From: JBDNBY01 sp039767595
Lineage (GTDB): Bacteria > Pseudomonadota > Alphaproteobacteria > Rhodobacterales > Rhodobacteraceae
NCBI GenBank assembly: GCA_039767595.1
Contig: JBDNBY010000139.1
Coordinates: forward strand, 1-15,947
Direction: 5' to 3'
Length of the DNA stretch: 15,947 nucleotides
The notes beneath the pieces were generated by a model that saw only the letters and a program-made list of their open reading frames with translations, ran no database searches and was not told where the DNA came from. Position numbers and translations under genes: made by a program. The first letter of the stretch is position 1. Every line of letters starts with the position of its first letter. Below are positions 6,719 through 15,251 of the stretch, in pieces.

Positions 6719-8395
6719 TTAGAACAACCCTTCGATATTGCCCATATCGTTGAGCATGATCGCTTCGGCTGCGGGCACCCGCGGCAGACCTGGCATCGTC
6801 ATAATCTCACCGCAGATCACAACGATAAAGCCCGCCCCCGCGCTGAGCCGCACTTCGCGCACAGGCAAGGAATGGCCCGTTGGCGCACCGCGACGATCTG
6901 GGTCAGTGGTAAAGCTATATTGCGTTTTCGCCATGCAAATCGGCAGATCGCCGTAGCCCGCTTCTTCCCATTCTTTCAACTGCTTGCGCACTTTGGTCTC
7001 GGCCAGAACTTCGTCGGCACGATAGATGCGTTTGGCAATGGTTTCCACTTTTTCAAACAGACCCATTTCATTTGGATAGAGCGGCGCGAAGTTTGCCATA
7101 TCCGCATCTGCAATTTCTGCAACGCGCGTGGCCAACTCTTGGATCCCTTCTGAGCCTTTGGCCCAGTGCATGCACAAGATCGCCTCTGAGCCTTGACCCT
7201 CGACATACTCTTTGATCGCGGCGACTTCGGCGTCAGTATCAGTATAGAAGTGGTTGATCGCGACAACAACGGGCACGCCAAATGATTTCACATTTTCAAT
7301 ATGACGACCTAAGTTGGCGCAGCCGGATTTGACCGCATCAACATTTTCGGTGCCTAAATCTGCCTTGGCCACGCCGCCGTTCATTTTCGTCGCCCGCACA
7401 GTGGCGACAATCACCACGGCCGAGGGGGCAATGCCCGCCTTGCGGCATTTGATGTTCATGAATTTCTCAGCACCCAAATCGGCACCAAAGCCCGCCTCGG
7501 TCACCACGTAATCGGCAATCTTAAGGGCCGTTGTCGTCGCCACAACAGAGTTACAGCCATGCGCGATATTGGCAAACGGACCACCATGAACAAAGGCGGG
7601 ATTGTTTTCAAGCGTTTGCACGAGGTTTGGCTGCATCGCATCTTTGAGCAAAACGGTCATCGCGCCCTGCGCCTTGAGATCGCGGCAATATACCGGCGTC
7701 CTGTCACGGCGATAGGCGACGATAATGCGGCCCAAGCGGTCTTCGAGATCGTTGAGATCGGTCGCAAGGCACAAGATCGCCATAACCTCTGAGGCCACAG
7801 TGATGTCAAAGCCGGTTTGACGCGGCGCGCCATTGGCCACACCGCCCAAAGACGTCACGATATCGCGCAGTGCACGGTCATTCATATCCATGACGCGGCG
7901 CCACGCGACACGGCGCACGTCGATCTCGAGGGCATTGCCCCAATGAATGTGGTTATCAATCATCGCCGAGAGCAAGTTATGCGCCGATGTGATTGCGTGG
8001 AAATCACCGGTGAAGTGCAAGTTCATCTCTTCCATAGGAACAACTTGCGCATATCCGCCACCCGCGGCGCCGCCCTTCATACCAAAGCAAGGGCCAAGCG
8101 ATGCTTCGCGAATACAAATCGCTGCCTTTTTACCAATGGCATTGAGACCATCACCCAAGCCAACAGTGGTGGTCGTTTTACCTTCGCCCGCTGGCGTTGG
8201 ATTGATCGCGGTCACGAGGATCAACTTGCCGTTTTTGTTGCCTTGAACGGATTGAATAAACTCTTGGCTGACTTTGGCTTTGTCATGACCATAGGGCAAA
8301 AGATGCTCGGATGCGATGCCAAGCTTGGCGCCGATCTCTTGGATGGGCTTTTTGTTGGCTTCGCGGGCGATTTCAATATCGGTTTTATGGCTCAT
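6719..8395 (-). CDS. fhs: Formate-tetrahydrofolate ligase
   Basis: A 558-residue enzyme of normal family length that joins formate to THF with ATP, giving 10-formyl-THF. Visible signatures: P-loop T-P-A-G-E-G-K-T at 67-74, the glycine-rich [14 protein letters not shown] segment shortly after about residue 105, the F-T-G-D-F-H-A-I motif near 130, and the conserved [13 protein letters not shown] segment. The C-terminal S-A-G-A-G-F and the end N-I-E-G-L-F are typical. GGGAG (8406-8410) lies ten bases before the ATG, a rather long spacing. It heads the - strand group fhs, chorismate mutase, folD. The 140 bases upstream contain a palindrome and repeated half-sites that may bind a regulator. In roseobacters Fhs is usually linked to C1 oxidation or serine/glycine metabolism; which applies here is not visible. 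Confidence 0.97.
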   Translation of the reverse strand: MSHKTDIEIAREANKKPIQEIGAKLGIASEHLLPYGHDKAKVSQEFIQSVQGNKNGKLILVTAINPTPAGEGKTTTTVGLGDGLNAIGKKAAICIREASLGPCFGMKGGAAGGGYAQVVPMEEMNLHFTGDFHAITSAHNLLSAMIDNHIHWGNALEIDVRRVAWRRVMDMNDRALRDIVTSLGGVANGAPRQTGFDITVASEVMAILCLATDLNDLEDRLGRIIVAYRRDRTPVYCRDLKAQGAMTVLLKDAMQPNLVQTLENNPAFVHGGPFANIAHGCNSVVATTTALKIADYVVTEAGFGADLGAEKFMNIKCRKAGIAPSAVVIVATVRATKMNGGVAKADLGTENVDAVKSGCANLGRHIENVKSFGVPVVVAINHFYTDTDAEVAAIKEYVEGQGSEAILCMHWAKGSEGIQELATRVAEIADADMANFAPLYPNEMGLFEKVETIAKRIYRADEVLAETKVRKQLKEWEEAGYGDLPICMAKTQYSFTTDPDRRGAPTGHSLPVREVRLSAGAGFIVVICGEIMTMPGLPRVPAAEAIMLNDMGNIEGLF

Positions 8396-8535
8396 GATGT
8401 GCGTGCTCCCTGACTACGCCGAATTTCTGTGTGATCACAGCTATGACGGAAACGGCACATAAGAGGATGCATTTCCGACATTTTCCGTTCACGCAGCGGC
8501 GCACTCATCTAGGGATGTTGCGCATAGGAAACCCA
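8396..8535. promoter_or_regulatory. Upstream region of fhs with palindrome and CGGAAA half-sites
   Basis: This 140-base gap separates the MOSC gene stop from the fhs start. It holds a perfect 10-bp palindrome TGTGATCACA at 8430-8439. It also holds three copies of the hexamer CGGAAA: one on the + strand at 8447-8452 and two on the - strand at 8472-8477 and 8482-8487. The last two are exactly 10 bp apart (one helix turn) and oppose the first. Such an arrangement is typical of an operator, but I cannot name the regulator, and no convincing -35/-10 pair stands out. No transcription terminator for the upstream MOSC gene is seen. Confidence 0.35.
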
Positions 8536-9141
8536 TTATCCTATCTGCGACAATGTGTCCGTCAAATGCGGCCACGCCGGTTGCGTCGGAATATGCAATC
8601 GGACAGAATCACCTATAGAGATAGCGCCTTCCGCTTCGACCCATGCGGTCACCCCGCGCCGGCGCTGCGCCGCGGGTTTAAACAGCTTGCCTTTGCCTGG
8701 ATAAATCGCCTCAATTTCACGCGACACCAAGTGGCAGGGATGGTTTTCCATATCTACCGTGACCGTCGCACCCGAGGCAAATTGCAAGCGCGATGAGGGC
8801 GGCACAAGAGTAAGATCCGGAATACCCTCAATGACAAGTGAGGCGCCGAACACAGTGGGATCAAGGTGATCAATACCCATGGTTTGGGCAATCTGCGCGA
8901 TTTCTTCAACGCTCAATATCGACAGCTGCCGAACATTGCGAATGGGCGTGCCGCGGTCATATTGCTTTAGGACGCGGCTGCACGATGGGCGCGTCTCACC
9001 GCCGTGATCCTCGTTTTGGGATCCGGCAAAGCTCAGCTGCATGTGATCGAGCTGAGCCGAGCTGAGCCCTGCCTCACGGTCTTGAACATGTCCTAAAAAC
9101 GTAACTTTTCCATAAAATTCAGTGGGTTCTAATGCGACCAT
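8536..9141 (-). CDS. MOSC domain-containing protein
   Basis: A 201-residue protein resembling MOSC (molybdenum cofactor sulfurase C-terminal) domain proteins of the small stand-alone type. Supporting features are the N-terminal stretch with D-H-G-G-E near 45-49, the central R-Q-L-S-I-L-S near 71-77, G-I-D-H-L-D-P and F-G-A-S-L-V-I near 89-104, and the key segment E-N-H-P-C with Cys136, which fits the conserved cysteine thought to carry sulfur. The later R-R-R-G-V-T-A-W-V-E motif is also usual. No signal peptide is present. GGAG (9149-9152) is seven bases before the ATG. The ftsH terminator lies just upstream, so this gene must have its own promoter in the short gap, though I cannot identify it. 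Known MOSC proteins handle Moco sulfuration or N-hydroxylated compounds; the substrate here is unknown. Confidence 0.82.
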   Translation of the reverse strand: MVALEPTEFYGKVTFLGHVQDREAGLSSAQLDHMQLSFAGSQNEDHGGETRPSCSRVLKQYDRGTPIRNVRQLSILSVEEIAQIAQTMGIDHLDPTVFGASLVIEGIPDLTLVPPSSRLQFASGATVTVDMENHPCHLVSREIEAIYPGKGKLFKPAAQRRRGVTAWVEAEGAISIGDSVRLHIPTQPAWPHLTDTLSQIG

Positions 9142-9196
9142 CTCTACTCTCCAAACCTTTGCTGCGATGCGAAATTCAAAACAGCGTTCTATAACG

Positions 9197-9224
9197 AAAA
9201 ACGCCGCCCCGTGGGGCGACGTTT
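9197..9224 (-). terminator. Rho-independent terminator after ftsH
   Basis: Read on the - strand, an 11-bp stem (one G-U pair) with a four-base loop is followed by a run of five T. Arms are 9214-9224 and 9199-9209. It starts 18 bases after the ftsH stop and should end the tol-pal-tilS-ftsH transcript. On the + strand the stem has a mismatch and no T-run of note, so it works in one direction. Confidence 0.85.
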
Positions 9225-9241
9225 GAAACTATAATCGGCCC

Positions 9242-11158
9242 TTATGACGACGGCTCAGGCTCGCCATCCCCAGACGGCCGTTTGCGACCCGCCTTAGGCA
9301 GAACTGAAATGGATGGCGTGGACGTGGCCCCTGACCCATCCGCATCATCATCCCCACTCAATGAAGGCGGTTTGCCATCCATCACGCGTTTGATTTCCTC
9401 GCCCGTGAGGGTCTCGTACTCGAGCAAACCTTGCGCAAGGCGCTCCCACTCATCCTTCTTGTCACTCAGGATTTTGTAGGCAGACTGGTACGCATCTTCG
9501 ATGAACCGGCGCACTTCGCTCTCGATCAACTCTTTGGTTGAGGCAGAGACCGATAGACCCGCGGTGTTTCCCGAATACCCGTCGGCCGCTTCGGAATAGT
9601 CGATATTGCCGACTTTGTCCGACATGCCCCAGCGCAATACCATCGCACGGGCCAAGCTAGACGCCTGCTGAATATCACCAGCGGGGCCATTCGAGACGTT
9701 ATCCTCACCGTATTTGATGATCTCCGCGGCTTTGCCCGCCATCGTCATCGCGAGCTTTTCCTCGCATTCCGAGCGGTGCCAATTCAACCGGTCAATCTCG
9801 GGCAATGACACAACCATCCCAAGGGCGCCGCCGCGCGGAATGATCGTCGCTTTGTACACGGGATCACATTGCGGCAGGGAGAGGCCGACAACTGCGTGAC
9901 CTGCCTCGTGATAGGCGGTTTTTTCCTTTTGATCTTGGGTCAAGACCATCGATCGACGCTCTGCGCCCATCATCACTTTGTCTTTGGCGTTTTCAAAATC
10001 GACCATCGTGACAAACCGTCGGCCCACACGGGCCGCCATTAAGGCCGCCTCGTTCACAAGGTTGGCCAGATCAGCACCAGAAAATCCAGGCGTTCCGCGG
10101 GCAATCAAACGCAGGTCCACATCAGGGCCAAGCGGTGTTTTCGCGGCATGCACGCCCAAAATCTTTTCGCGACCTTTGATATCTGGGTTCGGAACGGTTA
10201 CTTGACGGTCAAACCGGCCCGGACGCAACAGAGCCGGATCAAGGACATCACGGCGGTTGGTCGCCGCCAGAATGATCACGCCTTCATTCGCTTCAAACCC
10301 GTCCATTTCAACCAAGAGCTGGTTGAGTGTTTGCTCGCGCTCGTCATTGCCTCCGCCGTAGCCTGCACCACGGTTGCGGCCCACCGCGTCAATCTCGTCG
10401 ATAAAGACGATGCACGGCGCATTTTTCTTCGCTTGTTCAAACATGTCGCGGACACGGCTCGCGCCGACACCGACAAACATTTCAACAAAGTCAGAGCCAG
10501 AGATCGTGAAAAACGGCACACCCGCCTCGCCCGCAATGGCGCGCGCCAAAAGCGTCTTACCTGTGCCCGGAGGGCCAACAAGCAATGCGCCTTTGGGGAT
10601 TTTACCGCCCAGTTTTGAGAATTTTTGCGGATTGCGCAGGAATTCTACGATTTCCTCAAGCTCTTCTTTCGCTTCATCCACACCGGCAACATCGTCAAAT
10701 GTGACGCGGCCATGCTTTTCCGTCAGCATTTTCGCCTTGGATTTTCCAAAACCCATGGCACCGCCGCCACCGCGACCACCTTGCATCCGGTTCATAAAGA
10801 ACAGCCAAATACCGATCAAAATCGCAAATGGCAGCAAGGACAGTAAGAACGACTGCAGGCCAGATTGCTGTTGCTGCTCCGCGCGCACACGCACGTTATT
10901 GTCGATCAAGAACTGAGTGACTTCGGCATCGGTTGGCACGATTGTCGCCAAACGTTGATTGTCTGTTGTCACATACCGCACAGCTTCGCCGTCGATCACG
11001 GCCGTCGCAACGCGGCCATCTTTTACATCGGCAACAAACTCTGAATATGTGGTCTCGTTGCTACTTGTGGCAGTGTTTTGACCACCAAAAAGATTAAACA
11101 GCGCGAGGACTAATAAAAATAAGACGACCCAAAGGGCGACGTTTTTCGCATTTCCCAA
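9242..11158 (-). CDS. ftsH: ATP-dependent zinc metalloprotease FtsH
   Basis: A 638-residue inner-membrane AAA+ protease that removes misassembled membrane proteins and some regulators. The order is standard: membrane helix about 7-24, periplasmic domain, second helix about 104-122, then AAA domain with Walker A G-P-P-G-T-G-K-T at 195-202, Walker B F-I-D-E-I-D, and the R-P-G-R-F-D arginine-finger region. The peptidase site is H-E-A-G-H at 417-421 with Asp495 as third zinc ligand, the same numbering as in E. coli FtsH. The tail is acidic, serine-rich and variable. The start is a TTG: AGGAG (11166-11170) lies seven bases upstream and the protein then begins MGNAKN as in relatives. It follows tilS after 76 bases and ends in a strong terminator, so it is probably the last gene of the tol-pal series. 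A promoter in the tilS-ftsH gap is possible but not clear. Confidence 0.98.
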   Translation of the reverse strand: MGNAKNVALWVVLFLLVLALFNLFGGQNTATSSNETTYSEFVADVKDGRVATAVIDGEAVRYVTTDNQRLATIVPTDAEVTQFLIDNNVRVRAEQQQQSGLQSFLLSLLPFAILIGIWLFFMNRMQGGRGGGGAMGFGKSKAKMLTEKHGRVTFDDVAGVDEAKEELEEIVEFLRNPQKFSKLGGKIPKGALLVGPPGTGKTLLARAIAGEAGVPFFTISGSDFVEMFVGVGASRVRDMFEQAKKNAPCIVFIDEIDAVGRNRGAGYGGGNDEREQTLNQLLVEMDGFEANEGVIILAATNRRDVLDPALLRPGRFDRQVTVPNPDIKGREKILGVHAAKTPLGPDVDLRLIARGTPGFSGADLANLVNEAALMAARVGRRFVTMVDFENAKDKVMMGAERRSMVLTQDQKEKTAYHEAGHAVVGLSLPQCDPVYKATIIPRGGALGMVVSLPEIDRLNWHRSECEEKLAMTMAGKAAEIIKYGEDNVSNGPAGDIQQASSLARAMVLRWGMSDKVGNIDYSEAADGYSGNTAGLSVSASTKELIESEVRRFIEDAYQSAYKILSDKKDEWERLAQGLLEYETLTGEEIKRVMDGKPPSLSGDDDADGSGATSTPSISVLPKAGRKRPSGDGEPEPSS

Positions 11159-11165
11159 TGCAATT

Positions 11166-11170
11166 CTCCT
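11166..11170 (-). promoter_or_regulatory. Shine-Dalgarno for the TTG start of ftsH
   Basis: On the - strand AGGAG is seven bases before the TTG codon at 11158. There is no in-frame ATG nearby that would keep the conserved N-terminus, so a TTG start is the best reading. Confidence 0.65.
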
Positions 11171-11234
11171 GTCAATTTGCCAAAGCTCTTACCATAGCCT
11201 TGCTGAGTGTTAAATAGACATCCCGCGCAAAGGT

Positions 11235-12494
11235 TCAATCGCTAGACAGAAATTCTTTGACCGATCCGCGCACAGGAACCAAGATATCGCCGTCCGCTCT
11301 GGGGCCAAATGAATGCCACAGCACATCCTCGCCCCGTATCAAAGCCGGCCGTGTTTGGCGCAGGGGCGCCGGCCAAACACCCTTTGTTTCAATGGATTGC
11401 AGGATTTTTGGGGTTAATAGGGCAAATTGCGCATCTTGTGGAATGTGTTGCGTCACGCGCCAGCGATGATCCCAAATTTCCCCTAAGTTGCGCGGGAAAA
11501 TGTCGCAGATTTTTGCCGGCTCGCGGCAGATAAACACATGGCGATGCAACGCTTGGGGGTTTTGCCACAAAATCGCATGGCCGACCGCATAGCTGCGCCC
11601 CGTGTGCAGATGCTCTAGTGCCCGCTCAAGCGCCGAGCGGCGCGGTGCATAGGGCGCGCCGCTGACGTACCTGATAAGCCGCCCAAGCAATCGCAATTGC
11701 GTGTCACGATCCCAATCGGACAAAGCCATCGGATCCAGCATCACATCAGGGGCCATATCCTCAAGCAGACAGTGCTGCGCGGCCTCTTGCATCCGCAGGC
11801 ACAGCGCCTCTTTTGACGATGCCATTGCGCGCGCCGTCTGCACGAGGCGCTGCGCATCCAATCCCAACTCGGCCAATAAAGGCAATGCTTGGCGTATTTT
11901 AATCCGGTCGTATTCGGATTTGTCATTGCTCGGATCGTTGACCCAGTCTTGACCCAACTCGGTCAAATAGGCCTGTAGCTGTGCCCGCGTGACCTGCAAC
12001 AGCGGACGAATGAGATCAACATTACCAGAGGGCGTGTCCAATTGGCGCCGCTCGGCCATCCCCGCCAATCCATCAACGCCCGATCCTCGCGCAAGACGCA
12101 TCATAAACGTCTCTGCTTGGTCATCCAGCGTATGGCCCAGCAAAATCGGCGCGCCCGCCGCCGCCTGCGCCAAGAGGGCATATCGCCCCTCGCGCGCCGC
12201 AGACATGAGATTGCCCTGCGTGCAAGACGCCTCCCAAGCCATTGTTTTATGAATAAGATTAAGACGCGCCGCAAGATTGGCGACAAACTTTGCCTCGCTT
12301 GCGCTTTCGGGGCGTAATTGATGATCGACGGTCACAACGTCTAAGCGGCGATGCCGCGCCATCGCCCAATCCTTGGCCAAAAACATCAACGCTAGGCTAT
12401 CTGATCCACCGGACACTGCAATCACGCCGCGTGTGTGCGAAGCGGGCCACAGCCGATCAAGCTGCTCAAACAGATGCTGTTTAAGGTCGTTCAC
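11235..12494 (-). CDS. tilS: tRNA(Ile)-lysidine synthase TilS
   Basis: A 419-residue N-type ATP pyrophosphatase that attaches lysine to C34 of tRNA-Ile(CAU), changing its reading from AUG to AUA. The PP-loop S-G-G-S-D-S is at 28-33, followed by the family segments V-D-H-Q-L-R-P-E-S at 56-64, A-R-E-G-R-Y-A-L-L at 100-108 and G-H-T-L-D-D-Q-A-E-T at 120-129. The C-terminal part is less conserved. The start is a GTG whose bases overlap the cpoB stop by four (GTGA, 12491-12494), and no Shine-Dalgarno is seen, so translation is probably coupled to cpoB. The GTG gives an N-terminus of normal length before the PP-loop. Placement between cpoB and ftsH is usual in alphaproteobacteria. Function is secure from motifs. 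Confidence 0.95.
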   Translation of the reverse strand: MNDLKQHLFEQLDRLWPASHTRGVIAVSGGSDSLALMFLAKDWAMARHRRLDVVTVDHQLRPESASEAKFVANLAARLNLIHKTMAWEASCTQGNLMSAAREGRYALLAQAAAGAPILLGHTLDDQAETFMMRLARGSGVDGLAGMAERRQLDTPSGNVDLIRPLLQVTRAQLQAYLTELGQDWVNDPSNDKSEYDRIKIRQALPLLAELGLDAQRLVQTARAMASSKEALCLRMQEAAQHCLLEDMAPDVMLDPMALSDWDRDTQLRLLGRLIRYVSGAPYAPRRSALERALEHLHTGRSYAVGHAILWQNPQALHRHVFICREPAKICDIFPRNLGEIWDHRWRVTQHIPQDAQFALLTPKILQSIETKGVWPAPLRQTRPALIRGEDVLWHSFGPRADGDILVPVRGSVKEFLSSD

Positions 12495-13324
12495 GAACAG
12501 GTCAGGGCGCTCAATTCCTTGGAAATTTGCGCTGTTAGCTGTGGATCACTGTAGCGCGCCTGCGCCTGTGCCAATGTCGTGCACGCTGCATCCACTTTGC
12601 CCAATCGCCCTAGCGCGCCGCCCAATTCGACCAAAGCCGCTGGCCCAACTTCGGATTGAGCCGACTGTCGATAAAGGTCCAAGAACGTCGTCGCCGCAGC
12701 ACGGTGATCGCCAATCGCCTTATAGGAGAGACCTTGTTTGAAAAGTGCAACTGGTGTCAATGGACCTGCCGGATATGTCCGAGCAAATGTTGCAAAAAGA
12801 GAAGCTGCAACTGCGTAATCACCCGTTGAAAATGCCTCGTCAGCCTGTGCAAAGTCTTGTTCCTCGGAAACGGCAAGCTCCGGCTCATTGTCGAGGCCCG
12901 CGGCCATTCCGGCCCCGCTCATGCTAGCGGCACCTGCATCCGGCGCGCCGCCCAATGTTGTGGTTTCAGACAGGGCTGAGATGTCCCCACCCTCTAATTC
13001 GACAAGGCGAAACTCTAAATCGCCAATCCGGTTGGTGCCATCTTGGACGATCCTGTCAATTCGGTATTCCAATTGCTCCGCCTTGGCAGTGATCCGCTGC
13101 AGCTCGGCTTCGATCAAGGTCACACGGTCCATCAACCCTGCGGCGGCGGCCGGCGCAGTACCATCCGCAGAAGGCGTCAATTCGGACTTTAACCCCTGAA
13201 TTTCGCTATAGAGTCGCGATAGATCCATGCGAATATCCGCCAAACTTTGCGCCCGATCTTGTGCCCACAGCGCCGTGCCCCCAAGCAATGTGCTGCACAC
13301 TAGTCCCAACATGATGATCCGCAT
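12491..13324 (-). CDS. cpoB: Tol-Pal system protein CpoB (YbgF)
   Basis: A 277-residue periplasmic protein. Residues 1-21 are a Sec signal peptide (hydrophobic IIMLGLVCSTLLGG, likely cleavage after A-L-W-A). Residues about 25-105 form a heptad-rich coiled coil, expected to trimerise. An Ala/Gly/Ser-rich linker follows, and about 155-277 contains TPR-type helices (for example Q-A-D-E-A-F-S-T-G-D-Y and F-K-Q-G-L-S-Y-K-A-I-G-D). This is the known CpoB plan; the family coordinates peptidoglycan synthesis with outer-membrane constriction through TolA and PBP1B in E. coli. GGGG (13331-13334) is six bases before the ATG. It follows pal after 37 bases and overlaps tilS by four bases. The linker between coiled coil and TPR is long. 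Identity rests on architecture plus position after pal. Confidence 0.93.
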   Translation of the reverse strand: MRIIMLGLVCSTLLGGTALWAQDRAQSLADIRMDLSRLYSEIQGLKSELTPSADGTAPAAAAGLMDRVTLIEAELQRITAKAEQLEYRIDRIVQDGTNRIGDLEFRLVELEGGDISALSETTTLGGAPDAGAASMSGAGMAAGLDNEPELAVSEEQDFAQADEAFSTGDYAVAASLFATFARTYPAGPLTPVALFKQGLSYKAIGDHRAAATTFLDLYRQSAQSEVGPAALVELGGALGRLGKVDAACTTLAQAQARYSDPQLTAQISKELSALTCS

Positions 13325-13361
13325 TGTCGTCCCCTTTTGTCCCTATCGTCGCGTGATGCGT

Positions 13362-13871
13362 TTATCCCAGTCCGGTCAACCGCGTAACAGAGCGGCGGTT
13401 TTGAGAATAGCAGCTTTCGGTGCTGCACAGTTCGACGGGGCGCTCTTTGCCGTAGCTGACTGTTTTTAAACGCGTACTATCCACACCTTGCGAGATCAAG
13501 AATTGCTGAACCGCATTGGCGCGCCGTGCGCCGAGCGCCAAGTTATACTCGCGCGTGCCTTGCTCATCGGCGTGTCCCTCGACGATGATCGCATAGCCGG
13601 CATTGGCATTGAGCCATTGCGCCTGTTTGATCAACACGGTCTTGGCGCCCTCGCTCAAGGTGGATTGATCAACTGCAAAGAGGACTTTATCCCCAACCGC
13701 TTGGGCGAAATAACTGGCGGAGGTGGGATCTCCCACGGCATCAAAGCCATCGAACTGGCTATTGGCATTGAGATCGACAAACTCATCAGGGTTGTCAAAC
13801 GGGTTACCATTCGTACAGGCCGACACCAAAGCCAAGCTCAGGCAGATCGACAAGCTTTTTACATTTAACAT
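13362..13871 (-). CDS. pal: Peptidoglycan-associated lipoprotein Pal
   Basis: A 169-residue outer-membrane lipoprotein that binds peptidoglycan and TolB. Residues 1-18 are a lipoprotein signal peptide ending in V-S-A-C with Cys19. A short linker is followed by an OmpA-like domain at about 60-169 with the meso-diaminopimelate-binding motif G-H-A-D-E-Q-G-T-R-E-Y-N-L-A-L-G-x-R-R-A at 99-118. A cysteine pair (149, 154) near the C-terminus could form a disulfide. The ATG at 13871 is chosen because GGAG (13880-13883) is eight bases upstream and the signal peptide then begins correctly; the frame is open to 13919, but that start would put an unlikely soluble tail before the signal. It lies 60 bases after tolB and 37 before cpoB. 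Confidence 0.97.
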   Translation of the reverse strand: MLNVKSLSICLSLALVSACTNGNPFDNPDEFVDLNANSQFDGFDAVGDPTSASYFAQAVGDKVLFAVDQSTLSEGAKTVLIKQAQWLNANAGYAIIVEGHADEQGTREYNLALGARRANAVQQFLISQGVDSTRLKTVSYGKERPVELCSTESCYSQNRRSVTRLTGLG

Positions 13872-13879
13872 TACAACTG

Positions 13880-13883
13880 CTCC
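13880..13883 (-). promoter_or_regulatory. Shine-Dalgarno that fixes the pal start
   Basis: On the - strand GGAG is eight bases before the ATG at 13871, which gives a proper lipoprotein signal peptide. It excludes the longer in-frame starts upstream. Confidence 0.6.
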
Positions 13884-13896
13884 GATTTTTTCTTTT

Positions 13897-13905
13897 ATCA
13901 TATCA
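13897..13905 (-). promoter_or_regulatory. Possible extended -10 promoter before pal
   Basis: In the 60-base tolB-pal gap the - strand reads TGA immediately before TATGAT, a TGN-extended -10 matching five of six consensus bases. No -35 box is found at the right distance. Transcription would start near 13890, just before the pal ribosome site, and could raise Pal above the other Tol proteins. One short motif only, so weak. Confidence 0.25.
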
Positions 13906-13931
13906 CAGACCCGCGCCATCGCGATAGGGGA

Positions 13932-15251
13932 TTATTTCAACAGAGGCGACCATGACGGATCTGACGCCGCCCCGCCCGTGCGCACTTGGCGCAAATTGCG
14001 GCCAGAGACATCCACAGAGTACAGACTGGCTTGGCCGGTGCTCCCTTGGGTTTCGCGGGTGAACATAATGACGCGCCCATTTGGGGACCACGTTGGCCCC
14101 TCATCCAAGAAGGAGGCCGTCAAGAGACGCTCTTCCGAGCCATCGGCGCGCATCACACCGATGTGAAAACGGCCTTTGTTTTGCTTGGTAAAGGCAATCA
14201 TATCGCCGCGCGGCGACCACACTGGCGTGCCATAGCGCCCATTGCCAAAGCTGATCCGCTTTTGATTTGAGCCGTCGATATTCATAACATAGAGCTGCTG
14301 ATTGCCCGAGCGATCACTCTCAAACACGATCTTGGTTCCATCTGGGGAAAAGCTGGGCGCTGTTTCGATCGCCGGCGTACTGGTGAGGCGGCGCGATTGA
14401 CCCGATGCAAGGTTGAGCAAATAGATATCCGTATTGCCGCCACGCTCCAATGAATAGACCACTTGCTGCCCATCTGGCGAGAACCTTGGCGCAAAGCTCA
14501 TTGTGCCAGGCTGTTCTTGCAAAATGCGGCGGCTACCTGTGGCCAAATCTAGCATATAGATCCGCGGAAACCCTGTTTCATAGCTTGTATAGAGCAAGCG
14601 CAGACCATTTTTCGAAAACCGCGGCGCCAATACGATGGACGCGCCATTGGTCAGATATTGAATATTCGCGCCATCATAATCCATCACCGCCAGCTTTTTC
14701 GTGCGGTTATTCTTGGGGCCCGTTTCCGAGACAAAGACGACACGGCTATCGAAATAGGCGCTCTCGCCAGTGATGTCCGCATAGACTCGATCGGCAATTT
14801 TATGCGCGACACGGCGCCAACTCTCTGGCGTGCCGGCAAATTGCATCCCCGTGCCCAGCTCTTGACCGGCAAAGACATCCCATGCCCGAAATTTGACGAC
14901 GATATTGTTTTGCCCATCGACACTGACCGCGCCAGTGATCAACGCTTGGGCATTGATCGTGCGCCAATCGGTAAAATTGACCGGCGCCGCAAAGGACGTG
15001 ATCGATGAGATAAACGCCTCTTGCGGCAGGCGACGAAACAGCCCTGTGCCCACAAGATCATTAGCGACCACATCGCTCACCCGCTGTGCCCACTCTTGTG
15101 CCGCGGGCGTTTCGGCGACGAATGTCGGAATGGCAAACGGCAGCGGCTCAATCACACCTTGAGTGATTTCGATCCGCAGCGGGCCATTTTGTGCCTGCAC
15201 AGCAGACACCGATAGTAGGACGGCGCTCAGCCATATGATGAAAGCTCTCAT
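13932..15251 (-). CDS. tolB: Tol-Pal system protein TolB
   Basis: A 439-residue periplasmic protein. Residues 1-20 are a Sec signal peptide, with likely cleavage after V-Q-A. The N-terminal alpha/beta domain (about 21-165) is followed by a six-bladed beta-propeller whose repeats each show the PD40 pattern, e.g. [32 protein letters not shown], and finally D-P-S-W-S-P at the C-terminus. TolB binds Pal through the propeller and TolA/colicins through its N-terminus. The ATG overlaps the tolA stop by one base (TAATG, 15249-15253) and its GAGG (15260-15263) lies inside the end of tolA, so the two are translationally linked. Pal follows after 60 bases. Length is normal. Confidence 0.98.
   Translation of the reverse strand: MRAFIIWLSAVLLSVSAVQAQNGPLRIEITQGVIEPLPFAIPTFVAETPAAQEWAQRVSDVVANDLVGTGLFRRLPQEAFISSITSFAAPVNFTDWRTINAQALITGAVSVDGQNNIVVKFRAWDVFAGQELGTGMQFAGTPESWRRVAHKIADRVYADITGESAYFDSRVVFVSETGPKNNRTKKLAVMDYDGANIQYLTNGASIVLAPRFSKNGLRLLYTSYETGFPRIYMLDLATGSRRILQEQPGTMSFAPRFSPDGQQVVYSLERGGNTDIYLLNLASGQSRRLTSTPAIETAPSFSPDGTKIVFESDRSGNQQLYVMNIDGSNQKRISFGNGRYGTPVWSPRGDMIAFTKQNKGRFHIGVMRADGSEERLLTASFLDEGPTWSPNGRVIMFTRETQGSTGQASLYSVDVSGRNLRQVRTGGAASDPSWSPLLK

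Noticed and set aside
8430..8439. A CRP/FNR site at the palindrome before fhs
   Set aside because: CRP needs six bases between TGTGA and TCACA; here the half-sites are fused. FNR half-sites are also not matched.
11211..11238. Promoter before ftsH (TTGAAC and TATTTA on the - strand, 16 bases apart)
   Set aside because: The -10 matches only three of six consensus bases, and the -35 lies over the tilS stop codon; not better than chance.
13872..13919. Longer N-terminus for Pal
   Set aside because: It would place a charged 16-residue tail before the lipoprotein signal peptide and ignore the good ribosome site for 13871.
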